From assembly GCA_900556765.1 (NCBI GenBank), contig USQH01000009.1:1-22090 (forward strand): 22,090 nt of DNA, read 5' to 3'. The notes beneath the pieces were generated by a model. It was not told where the DNA came from. It saw nothing but the letters and a program-made list of their open reading frames with translations, and searched no databases. The position numbers were made by a program, and so were the translations under genes. Below are positions 8,163 through 14,691 of this stretch, piece after piece (the stretch's first letter is position 1; every line of letters begins with the position of its first letter). The DNA comes from an uncultured Oscillospiraceae bacterium. GTDB taxonomy: Bacteria > Bacillota > Clostridia > Oscillospirales > Acutalibacteraceae.

Positions 8163-9248
8163 ATGATTTTATCAGATAAATGCAAACAGCACGTTGACTC
8201 CTGCCGTTTCTGCTGGATGTGTCACCATATCTGCCCGATCGGCAACGCCACCGGACACGAGCGCAGCACCGCACGCGCACGCGCACTGGGCATCTCGCTT
8301 GTCAACCGCGAAGCAATGGCGCTTGAGGACATAATGGACAATATTTATGAATGCGGTACCTGCGGCGGATGCGTAAATGTATGCGCCACCGGCTGGGATC
8401 CCGTCATGTTCACAAAGGAAGTGCGCCTGCAGGCGGCTCTTGAGGGCAAGCTGCCGACATACATTCAGACGATGGTCGATAACTGTATCGAGTGCGGCAA
8501 CGCATACGGCAAGACCGAGCTGTGCGATAAGCTGAGCAAAAAAATTGCTGAACATTCTGCCGATGCAGATACCCTGCTCTTTCTCGGAGCAGACGCAAGA
8601 TACATGGCGTGTGAACAGGCAGTAAAAGCGATCGAAGTGCTTGAAAAAGCGAATGTCAGCTTCACCGTTCTTGCCGACGAACCGGCGTCAGGCGCTCAGC
8701 TTGATTTTCTGATCGGTGCCGCCGACGAAGCCAAGGAGCAGATGAGCGCCGCGGCAAAGGCAATGAACAAATTCAAAACGGTAGTTATCTACGATCCGAC
8801 CGATGCAAAGGTCATTAAGCGTACATATAAGGAATACGGTATCGACGTGACCGCGAAAACAGTCACATTCACCTCATTTATCGCCGAACTGATTAAAAAC
8901 GGCTCGCTTGTTCCCGAAAAATCAGGCAAAACGGTCGTTTATCAGGATCCGTTCCAGCTTTCACGCGACCTTGAGGAAACCGAACAGCCGCGCGATGTCA
9001 TCGGTGCGTTTGCCGAGCTGCACGAAATGCTGCTCAACCGCAAGGATACCGTTTGGGCAGGAAACATACTGATGGCGCAGTATATGCCGAAGGTCATCGA
9101 GGAGGTCGCATCACGCCGCATTTTTAATACAAAATCAATCGGCGAAAATGCAATCGTTACCGCCTGCGTTTCGGAATACGCCGCACTGAAAAGCGTAGAT
9201 CAGACCGATATTGAAATACTGTCGCTCGAGGATCTTATCCTCGGCTGA
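8163..9248 (+). CDS. 4Fe-4S dicluster protein, GlcF-like, with cysteine-less CCG-type domains
   Basis: Electron-transfer partner of the upstream flavoprotein, 361 residues. An in-frame ATG at 8148 precedes the GGAGAG ribosome site (8150-8155), so I choose the ATG at 8163 (MILSDKCKQH). Two 4Fe-4S motifs are clear: C14-x2-C17-x2-C20-x3-C24-P and C64-x2-C67-x2-C70-x3-C74. The rest aligns by eye with two CCG (HdrB-like) domains, but the metal cysteines are replaced. YQDPFQLSRDLEETEQPRD corresponds to the usual DPC segment with Phe for Cys; WAGN stands where CCG is expected; TACVSEYAALK stands for TACPxC. In the first domain YDPTDA stands for TACPSC. The protein should still carry two cubane clusters, but not the noncubane clusters of HdrB. 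Confidence 0.85.
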   Translation: MILSDKCKQHVDSCRFCWMCHHICPIGNATGHERSTARARALGISLVNREAMALEDIMDNIYECGTCGGCVNVCATGWDPVMFTKEVRLQAALEGKLPTYIQTMVDNCIECGNAYGKTELCDKLSKKIAEHSADADTLLFLGADARYMACEQAVKAIEVLEKANVSFTVLADEPASGAQLDFLIGAADEAKEQMSAAAKAMNKFKTVVIYDPTDAKVIKRTYKEYGIDVTAKTVTFTSFIAELIKNGSLVPEKSGKTVVYQDPFQLSRDLEETEQPRDVIGAFAELHEMLLNRKDTVWAGNILMAQYMPKVIEEVASRRIFNTKSIGENAIVTACVSEYAALKSVDQTDIEILSLEDLILG

Positions 9249-9267
9249 GATTTAAGGGGTATTTAAT

Positions 9268-10113
9268 ATGCTTATCTCATTAAAAGAAATCATCTCCATG
9301 GCGGAAAAGGGCAATTACTGCATTCCCGCATTCAACGTATACAATACCGAGACGGTAATGGGCGTCATCGCCGCCGCTGAGGAAACCAAAGCTCCGGTTA
9401 TTATGCAGCTTTATCCGCGTCTGGTTCAGGAGGAAGTCGGATATTACGTTGCTCCTGCCGTCGTTGCCGCCGCCCGAAAGGCAAGCGTGCCGGTATGCTT
9501 CCATCTCGACCACGGCCCGTCCGAATCGGAAGCGATCAGAATGCTTCGCTGGGGCGCGACCGGCATCATGTACGACGGCTCGGTACATTCCTTTGAGGAA
9601 AACATCGCTATGACAAAGCACATCGTAGACATTTGCTCGACGGTGGGCGTCGGCGTCGAAGGTGAACTTGGTCACGTCGGCACGGCAAACGACAGCGCAA
9701 TGGATGAATTTACAGATCCTGCGCAGGCAGCCGAATTTGTCCGCAAAACAGGAGTTACCTGTCTCGCCGTACTGATCGGCAACGCGCACGGTCATTACAA
9801 AAAGCCGCCGAAGCTTGATATTGACCGCGTAAAAGCCATCCGTGAAGCCACGGGCGGCATTCCGCTCGTCCTGCACGGCGGCTCGGGCATACCCGACGAT
9901 CAGGTCAAAGCCGCTATCGCTGCCGGCATACGCAAAATGAATGTCGCCACCGATGTTTGCTGTGCCTTTGCCGAGGGAACTATGGACGAACTGAACCGTC
10001 CGGGTCACAGCGTTGCGGTCGACCTGTTCATGAAGCCGTCGATAGAATCGGTTAAAAAGCTTGCGGTCGAAAAAATCAAACTCGCCGGAGCCGACGGAAA
10101 GGCAAACGCATGA
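9268..10113 (+). CDS. Class II fructose-bisphosphate aldolase family protein
   Basis: Zinc-dependent aldolase of 281 residues, closest in size and layout to GatY/KbaY tagatose-bisphosphate aldolases. The catalytic Asp81 and zinc ligand His82 lie in HLDHG (79-83). The other zinc ligands are expected at His174 (GNAHGHYK) and His202 (LHGGSGI), and VEGELGHVG at about 130-138 is conserved. An AAGGGG ribosome site lies about 9 bases before the ATG. It is embedded between an Fe-S protein and a sugar kinase; its stop overlaps the kinase start (ATGA, 10110-10113). Such enzymes cleave ketose-1-phosphates or ketose bisphosphates to DHAP and an aldehyde. The aldehyde could be what the flavoprotein system later handles, but this is inferred from context only. 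Confidence 0.92.
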   Translation: MLISLKEIISMAEKGNYCIPAFNVYNTETVMGVIAAAEETKAPVIMQLYPRLVQEEVGYYVAPAVVAAARKASVPVCFHLDHGPSESEAIRMLRWGATGIMYDGSVHSFEENIAMTKHIVDICSTVGVGVEGELGHVGTANDSAMDEFTDPAQAAEFVRKTGVTCLAVLIGNAHGHYKKPPKLDIDRVKAIREATGGIPLVLHGGSGIPDDQVKAAIAAGIRKMNVATDVCCAFAEGTMDELNRPGHSVAVDLFMKPSIESVKKLAVEKIKLAGADGKANA

Positions 10114-11030
10114 GCGCCGTCGTCGGAATCGGTGCCTGCGTGATGGACACCCTCATCAGTCTGCCGCATTATCCTGCCGAGGACACTAAGCTGCGCGCAG
10201 CGGCGTCCAAGCCTGCCGGCGGCGGTCCTGTTGCAACAGGACTGGTCGCCGCAGCAAAGCTCGGCGTACCGTCAGCCTACATCGGCGTTTTGTCAGATGA
10301 CAACGGCGGCAAATTTCTGATGAATGACTTTGAAAAATACGGTGTTTCGACCGACTGCATAGATGTTTTGTCAGGCTACCGCTCATTCACTTCGGTCATT
10401 TGGCTGAGCGAAACGAGCAAAACACGCACCTGCGTTTTTGACAAAGGCGATCTGCCGCCGCTCGCACTGTCCGATCGGCAGCTTGACGCTATCGGTAGCG
10501 CAAAACTGCTGATGATCGACGGAAACGAGCTTTCCGCCGCTGCCGATGCGGCGGCGTACGCAAAACAGCACGGAACAAAGGTGCTTTATGACGCCGGCGG
10601 TCTGTACGACGGCATTGACCGTCTGTTGCCGCTTGTCGACATACTGATACCGTCGGAGGAATTTGCACTCGGTTACACAGGCTGTGCGAACGCCGCCGAC
10701 GCCGCAAAAAGCCTGTACGAGCAGTTTTGCCCGGAAGCGGTTGTCGTGACCTGCGGCAAAAAGGGCGGCGTCATGTTCGACGGCAAACACACGGTCGAGT
10801 ACCCCTGCTATCCCGCCGAGGTCGTCGACTCCAACGGCGCCGGGGACGTATTTCACGGCGCGTTTGCAGCGGGGGTCGTACACGGATACGATTATGCAAA
10901 ATGCTGTCATTTTGCAAGCGCTGTTTCAGCAATAAAATGCACCGGTATCGGCGCTCGCGAAAGTGTGCCCGACTTTGACACGGTAAAAAAATATTTGGAG
11001 GAAAACGCTGATGAATGGATTGAATGGTAA
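10110..11030 (+). CDS. PfkB-family carbohydrate kinase
   Basis: Ribokinase-fold sugar kinase, 306 residues, normal length. The N-terminal glycine-rich signature PAGGGPVATGLVAAAKLG is at about 31-48. The C-terminal ATP/catalytic signature DSNGAGDVFHGAF has the catalytic base Asp246. The start overlaps the aldolase stop in ATGA, so the two are translated together, which fits a kinase feeding an aldolase. Substrate unknown; sulfofructose, tagatose-6-phosphate, fructose-1-phosphate and deoxy-ketose kinases all share this fold. The last codons contain a GGAGG (10997-11001) that serves as ribosome site for the following mobile-element gene, which starts at 11011 in another frame. The junction between chromosomal and mobile-element sequence must therefore lie close to the kinase terminus. 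Confidence 0.9.
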   Translation: MSAVVGIGACVMDTLISLPHYPAEDTKLRAAASKPAGGGPVATGLVAAAKLGVPSAYIGVLSDDNGGKFLMNDFEKYGVSTDCIDVLSGYRSFTSVIWLSETSKTRTCVFDKGDLPPLALSDRQLDAIGSAKLLMIDGNELSAAADAAAYAKQHGTKVLYDAGGLYDGIDRLLPLVDILIPSEEFALGYTGCANAADAAKSLYEQFCPEAVVVTCGKKGGVMFDGKHTVEYPCYPAEVVDSNGAGDVFHGAFAAGVVHGYDYAKCCHFASAVSAIKCTGIGARESVPDFDTVKKYLEENADEWIEW

Positions 11031-11268
11031 ACCGACCGAGTACCCGGAAAATGCCCTTGTTCCCTATCCCGTTATTTTGGCGGCGAGCAAAGGCGACCCG
11101 GACGCAATGAAGATTGTATTGCAGCATTTCAGCGGCTATATAGCAAGTCTTTCCATGCGGAAGCTCTATGATGAGCGAGGAAATGTTTATTTTGGAGTAG
11201 ACGAAGAAATACGCGAAAGGCTGCAAACAAAACTGATGAGGGCAATCCTCACATTTAAGGCTGAATAA
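11011..11268 (+). CDS. Tn916 Orf8-like helix-turn-helix (HTH_16) protein
   Basis: Protein of 85 residues matching the small HTH_16 proteins found upstream of xis-int in Tn916-type elements. The family core is visible: VPYPVILAASKGDPDAM, then FSGYIASLSMRKLYDERGN, then VDEEIRERLQTKLMRAIL. These proteins resemble the start of a sigma factor and are thought to act in regulation of the element; no defined function is established from sequence. The ATG has a GGAGG nine bases upstream, inside the kinase gene, with a 20-bp overlap in a different frame. In intact elements the gene just upstream is another element gene, typically sigma-factor-like. Here it is a sugar kinase, so the element is truncated or artificially joined on this side. 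Confidence 0.8.
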   Translation: MNGLNGKPTEYPENALVPYPVILAASKGDPDAMKIVLQHFSGYIASLSMRKLYDERGNVYFGVDEEIRERLQTKLMRAILTFKAE

Positions 11269-11686
11269 ACCAACGCGGTATTGGAGCGCTTCCCCCTTTT
11301 CTGTTCCATATCGCAGAACAGCCCTCTGCTCTTTGATAAAGAAAGCGGCGCAATAGAACGGCGACGCAGTATAAGGCAAATCGGATACGTTCCTTTTGTG
11401 CCGAGCCATGCGGTGGATACGCCATGACCTTTCTCTTAATAGAAAAGCGAGCGAGAAATACCACACCGTAAAGCAGAGATAGCAGCCTGCGGGCGATAAC
11501 GCACAGAATACATAATGATACTTCCTTACAGCCATAGTCCGAGCGTTAGAAGCGTCGCAGGCAATGGGTAGGGCTTCGGCAGACCGCCGGAGGGGTGCAA
11601 GTCCCATGAGGTTACGCTAATAGCCGTCCGATTAAAGCCTATGTTACAGATTGATTTTTGACCCATTAAGAAAGGGGGACGACAAA
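11269..11686 (+). other. Gap of 418 bp between orf8-like gene and xis
   Basis: No convincing gene is seen. Short open frames on the minus strand lack a ribosome site and recognisable domains. A 7-bp hairpin (CTTCGGC at 11574-11580 with GCCGGAG at 11586-11592) is followed by the GC-rich stretch GGGGTGCAAGTCCC. The position matches the regulatory interval before xis in Tn916-type elements, so it may hold the promoter of xis-int and Xis or Int binding sites. I could not pick these out with confidence. Confidence 0.45.
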
Positions 11687-11890
11687 TTGAACAATAACGA
11701 CGTGCCGATTTGGGAAAAGTACACGCTTACCATAGAAGAGGCAGCAAAATATTTCCGTATCGGAGAAAGCAAGCTGCGGAAACTGGCAGAAGAAAATCCC
11801 GTCCCGGACTGGGTAATGATGAACGGAAACCGTATTCAGATTAAGCGTAAGCAATTTGAAAAAATGATTGATACGGTGGACGCAATCTGA
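11687..11890 (+). CDS. xis: Tn916-family excisionase Xis
   Basis: Excisionase of 67 residues, the same length as Tn916 Xis and very similar by recall: VPIWEKYTLTIEEAAKYFRI near the N-terminus, then MNGNRIQIKRKQFEKMID. It is a winged-helix DNA-bending protein that steers Int toward excision. The start is a TTG at 11687 (MNNNDV), chosen because AGGGGG at 11673-11678 sits eight bases upstream. An earlier in-frame TTG at 11651 precedes that site. It lies 79 bp before int. It looks complete. Confidence 0.93.
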   Translation: MNNNDVPIWEKYTLTIEEAAKYFRIGESKLRKLAEENPVPDWVMMNGNRIQIKRKQFEKMIDTVDAI

Positions 11891-11892
11891 TA

Positions 11893-11921
11893 GTGAAATC
11901 GAGCCTTGAATGTGGTACAAT
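11893..11921 (+). promoter_or_regulatory. Putative int promoter with extended -10
   Basis: Between xis and int, TGGTACAAT forms an extended -10 (TACAAT at 11916-11921). A weak -35, GTGAAA (11893-11898), lies 17 bp upstream. Transcription would begin at about 11928, so int could be expressed without xis. The 9-bp inverted repeat described separately brackets this promoter. Confidence 0.5.
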
Positions 11922-11962
11922 ATAGTCAAGCATATCAAGGCTCTTTCCATTATGGAAAGGAG
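11901..11962 (+). promoter_or_regulatory. Inverted repeats in the int leader covering its ribosome site
   Basis: GAGCCTTGA (11901-11909) is perfectly complementary to TCAAGGCTC (11935-11943), a 9-bp stem that forms only in RNA read through from xis. A second stem, CTTTCCAT (11943-11950) with ATGGAAAG (11952-11959), overlaps the GGAAAGGAG ribosome site of int (11954-11962) and shares base 11943 with the first. The pairings are seen directly; a role in controlling integrase translation is inference. Confidence 0.55.
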
Positions 11963-11969
11963 CATAACG

Positions 11970-13163
11970 ATGTCGGAAAAAAGACGGGATAATAAAAATC
12001 GTATTCTCCGCACCGGAGAGAGCCAGAGAAAAGACGGGAGATATGCCTACAAATATATAGATACCTTTGGGAAACCGCAGTTTGTTTATTCTTGGAAGTT
12101 AGTGCCTACGGACAAAACCCCGGCAGGAAAGCGCGACGATATAGCGTTGAGGGAAAAAGAGAAAGAAATCCAAAAAGACCTTGACGACGGTATCGACCAT
12201 ATCGGAAAGAAAATGACGGTCTGCCAACTCTACGCAAAGCAGATACGCCACCGGGCAAATGTGCGGCATGGTACAAAGCAGGGGCGAAAACAGCTCATGC
12301 GGATTTTGCAGGAGGATAAACTTGGAGCCTGCCGGATTGAAAATGTGAAGCTCTCCGACGCAAAGGAATGGGCGTTACGCATGAAAGAAAAAGGTTACGG
12401 CTTCAAGACTATCAACAACCACAAGCGTTCCTTAAAGGCTGCCTTTTACACAGCCATACAGGACGATTGTATTCGTAAAAATCCATTTGACTTCCAGTTG
12501 AACACAGTCCTTGAAGATGATACGGAACCAAAGGAACCTCTATCCCCTACGCAGGAAGCGGCTTTTCTGTCCTTTGTGCAGCATGATAAAGTCTATCAGA
12601 AATACTACGACGAGATTATCATACTGTTAGGGACAGGGCTTCGCATTTCGGAACTCTGCGGACTGACGGAAGCTGACATTGACTTAGGCAAACAGCTTAT
12701 CAATGTAGACCACCAACTTTTGAAGATTGCAGACGTGGGCTACTATGTGGAAACGCCTAAGACGAAAAGCGGCAACCGGGTTATTCCTATGAGTGAAAAA
12801 GTGTTAGAAGCATTTCAGCGGGTGCTGAACAAGCGGAAATATGCACAGCCTGTTATTTTAGAAGGCTACACAAAGTTTCTGTTCCTTAACCGGAACGGTT
12901 TGCCAAAAGTGGCAGTCAACTATGAAAGTATGTTCCGGGGGCTTGTAAGGAAATACAACAAAACGCAAAAGGTAGCATTGCCAAAGGTAATGACACCGCA
13001 CACCTTACGCCACACATTCTGCACCACGTTAGCAAATGCAGGAATGAACCCAAAGGCATTGCAGTACATCATGGGACATTCCAACATCAATATGACGCTG
13101 AACTATTACGCGCATACGACTTCCGAAACGTCGATAACAGAAATGAAGCGGCTGATTGCCTAA
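11970..13163 (+). CDS. int: Tn916-family tyrosine integrase
   Basis: Integrase of 397 residues, the Tn916 Int size and layout. The N-terminal arm-binding domain (MSEKRRDNKNRIL, then YKYIDTFGKPQFVYSW) is followed by a SAM-like core-binding domain and the catalytic domain. Catalytic residues are visible: Arg in LGTGLRISELCG, His-x-x-Arg in PHTLRHTFC, His in IMGHSNI, and the nucleophile Tyr in NYYAHT. The frame is open upstream of the ATG at 11970, but GGAAAGGAG at 11954-11962 selects that ATG. It follows xis as in Tn916. It appears intact, so mobility of any element ends still present is possible, although the conjugation genes are not in this window. Confidence 0.96.
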   Translation: MSEKRRDNKNRILRTGESQRKDGRYAYKYIDTFGKPQFVYSWKLVPTDKTPAGKRDDIALREKEKEIQKDLDDGIDHIGKKMTVCQLYAKQIRHRANVRHGTKQGRKQLMRILQEDKLGACRIENVKLSDAKEWALRMKEKGYGFKTINNHKRSLKAAFYTAIQDDCIRKNPFDFQLNTVLEDDTEPKEPLSPTQEAAFLSFVQHDKVYQKYYDEIIILLGTGLRISELCGLTEADIDLGKQLINVDHQLLKIADVGYYVETPKTKSGNRVIPMSEKVLEAFQRVLNKRKYAQPVILEGYTKFLFLNRNGLPKVAVNYESMFRGLVRKYNKTQKVALPKVMTPHTLRHTFCTTLANAGMNPKALQYIMGHSNINMTLNYYAHTTSETSITEMKRLIA

Positions 13164-13200
13164 GTAGTAAACGGAGAATTTACTACTCCACCTACTACTT
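13163..13200. repeat. Inverted and direct AGTAGT repeats after int
   Basis: AGTAGTAAA (13163-13171) and TTTACTACT (13179-13187) form a perfect 9-bp inverted repeat around seven bases. A third copy, CTACTACTT, follows at about 13191-13199. Tn916-type integrases bind short arm-type repeats near the element ends, and these sit at that place. The assignment as Int or Xis sites is inference. Confidence 0.5.
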
Positions 13201-13259
13201 TTGAACACCAAAACATACGGGGATATAAGAAGATTTGAGAGTATCTTCCACAATGAAAA

Positions 13260-13297
13260 ATGCCGGAAAAGCCTGTAACAATAGGCTATACCGGCAT
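13260..13297 (+). terminator. Hairpin downstream of int, probable terminator
   Basis: Outer stem ATGCCGG (13260-13266) with CCGGCAT (13291-13297) and inner stem AGCCT (13270-13274) with AGGCT (13283-13287). There is only a weak T-rich tail (ATATAAGAACTTTTG), so it may instead block read-through at the element end. It lies about 100 bp after the int stop. Confidence 0.55.
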
Positions 13298-13342
13298 ATA
13301 AGAACTTTTGAAAAGATAATCAAAAATTACTTTGTGATTTAA

Positions 13343-14398
13343 ATAAAAGTTATAAATAATATATATAAATCAATAATAGCTATACCATTTGTTTCAGCTC
13401 TTGATATTGCATATTCGATAATCTGTATTCATGATATGTCTTCGTATGAACTTATAGCAAGAGCAGCATCACAAAATTATTTTGTAAGATTTATAACAGA
13501 AAGTTATACGCTTTTCTTTTTATGGATTCCCTTAAGCATAGTTGTATCATATTTTAAAAATATAAAACGATATATGCTTGCCGCCAACAATAGAATCAAC
13601 ACAATGATATTGACAGTATCAATATCTGTTCTTATATTTGGAATTCAGGAATTAATGACAGGCATAAAAAATAGCACGGTTATATATGAGATATTGCTGG
13701 GCGTTACAGGTCTATTAGTGTGTGTTGTGTTAATAAATGTGCATAGCAGCATCAAAGACATCAGATATAAGGAAAATGATAAAAGGATTAAGGACATATT
13801 GGAACAGCAAAAAAGATACTGCGAACTTATAGATGATCAAAATATTGAAACACGTTCATTCAGACATGATATGAATGCACATATGAACAGCATAAGTTAC
13901 CTTATAGAAAGAAGGATGTATAAAGAACTTGATAATTATATTAAAGAGCTTACGAAATCATATTCAGCAATACCAAAAAGAGTCGATGTTGGTAATTATA
14001 TTGCAGATGCGATTGTTCAGGAGACAGTTTATGAGGCAAAGAAGATTAATGCTGATTTTGAGTACAGAGGCAGGATGACAGAAGCTATGAAAGATAGGGA
14101 ATATGATATTTGTATTATATTATCAAATTTACTAAATAATGCTATTGAGGCTGTTGAAAAACTGTCAGATGATTCTCCAAAAAATATAAGACTTGATATT
14201 AGAAATTATAATAATAAGACAATAATTATTGTGAGAAACACAGACATGGTAAATAATGTGTCCTTAATCACAACAAAAGCAGACGTGAGAGACCATGGAT
14301 TTGGTCTATATAATGTCAAAAAAAGTGTAAAAGCGTTAAAAGGTGATATGAAAATTTCACATCGTGAATCGGAATTCGTGGTTACTATAACAATATAA
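13343..14398 (+). pseudogene. AgrC-like GHKL sensor histidine kinase, 5'-truncated at the element junction
   Basis: The clear coding part encodes an AgrC/ComD-type peptide sensor. A multi-span membrane domain is followed by a coiled linker, the phospho-acceptor region SFRHDMNAHMNSISYL (His144 counted from the ATG at 13436), an N box ILSNLLNNAIEAVEK and a G box DHGFGLYNVKKSVK, then a normal C-terminus. The frame is open 31 codons upstream of that ATG, back to a TAA at 13340. Those codons encode plausible membrane-protein sequence (SIIAIPFVSALDIAYSII). No ribosome site precedes the ATG. The 5' part of the gene is therefore missing, cut where the Tn916-like sequence ends, and only the last two or three membrane segments remain. 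A shortened kinase from internal starts cannot be excluded. Confidence 0.8.
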
Positions 14399-14440
14399 AA
14401 GACTGTTACTTTGATAAATTAACGTAAGTTGTATGCACTA

Positions 14441-14512
14441 AAATGCATTTCAGAACAAAAAAATGCACTTCAGAACATTTACATTGAAATTGAATATCGG
14501 CGGATGTATAAG
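14441..14512 (+). promoter_or_regulatory. Promoter A with tandem 17-bp regulator boxes
   Basis: Two direct repeats, AAATGCATTTCAGAACA (14441-14457) and AAATGCACTTCAGAACA (14461-14477), differ at one base and start exactly 20 bp apart, two helical turns. Six bases downstream is TTGAAA (14484-14489), 17 bp from TATAAG (14507-14512). Tandem sites just upstream of a -35 are typical of response-regulator-activated promoters such as those bound by AgrA or ComE. The kinase upstream suggests such a regulator. The same geometry recurs at 16532-16602. Confidence 0.7.
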
Positions 14513-14534
14513 TTAATTATGAGGAGGTGATATC

Positions 14535-14579
14535 ATGATTAGTTTAACATCAATTTGGGATTGGATATTCAAAAGATAA
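14535..14579 (+). CDS. 14-residue peptide MISLTSIWDWIFKR, candidate signal or leader peptide
   Basis: A short open frame of 14 codons plus TAA, preceded by AGGAGGTGAT, a perfect 10-base match to the 16S rRNA tail, with seven bases between AGGAGG and the ATG. It lies just after promoter A and is the first frame on that transcript. The peptide is hydrophobic with two Trp, one acidic residue and a basic KR end. Function is unknown. Options are a secreted or exported quorum-sensing peptide for the AgrC-like kinase, a small membrane peptide, or a leader controlling the protease gene. It has no AgrD-like long precursor structure. No homologue is known to me. Confidence 0.55.
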   Translation: MISLTSIWDWIFKR

Positions 14580-14669
14580 TCAGTTGATGGATATATTTTT
14601 ATCAACAGATGAAATTAGGGCAAAAAGGTGCAAATGGTAAATGTTAATTGGAGTTAAAAGGAGAAAAAT

Positions 14670-14691
14670 ATGAGGAAAATATGAGGAAAAT
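14670..14691 (+). repeat. Tandem 11-bp duplication over the protease start codon
   Basis: ATGAGGAAAAT occurs twice in tandem (14670-14680 and 14681-14691). The first ATG is well placed, six bases after AAGGAG (14658-14663), but reads only four codons to a TGA that overlaps the second ATG (ATGA at 14681-14684). The second ATG opens the protease. It is either a recent slippage duplication or a translationally coupled mini-cistron. Confidence 0.75.

Noticed and set aside
11255..11464. 69-codon minus-strand frame in the gap before xis
   Set aside because: No ribosome site, no recognisable motif, overlaps another shadow frame; better treated as non-coding.
10771..11607. Long minus-strand open frame across the kinase end and the orf8-xis gap
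   Set aside because: It runs antisense through two real genes, has no ribosome site or domain, and its middle part looks like random basic/aromatic sequence.
14648..14680. Upstream TTG start for the protease
   Set aside because: It would place 11 charged residues before the signal peptide and lies before the ribosome site.
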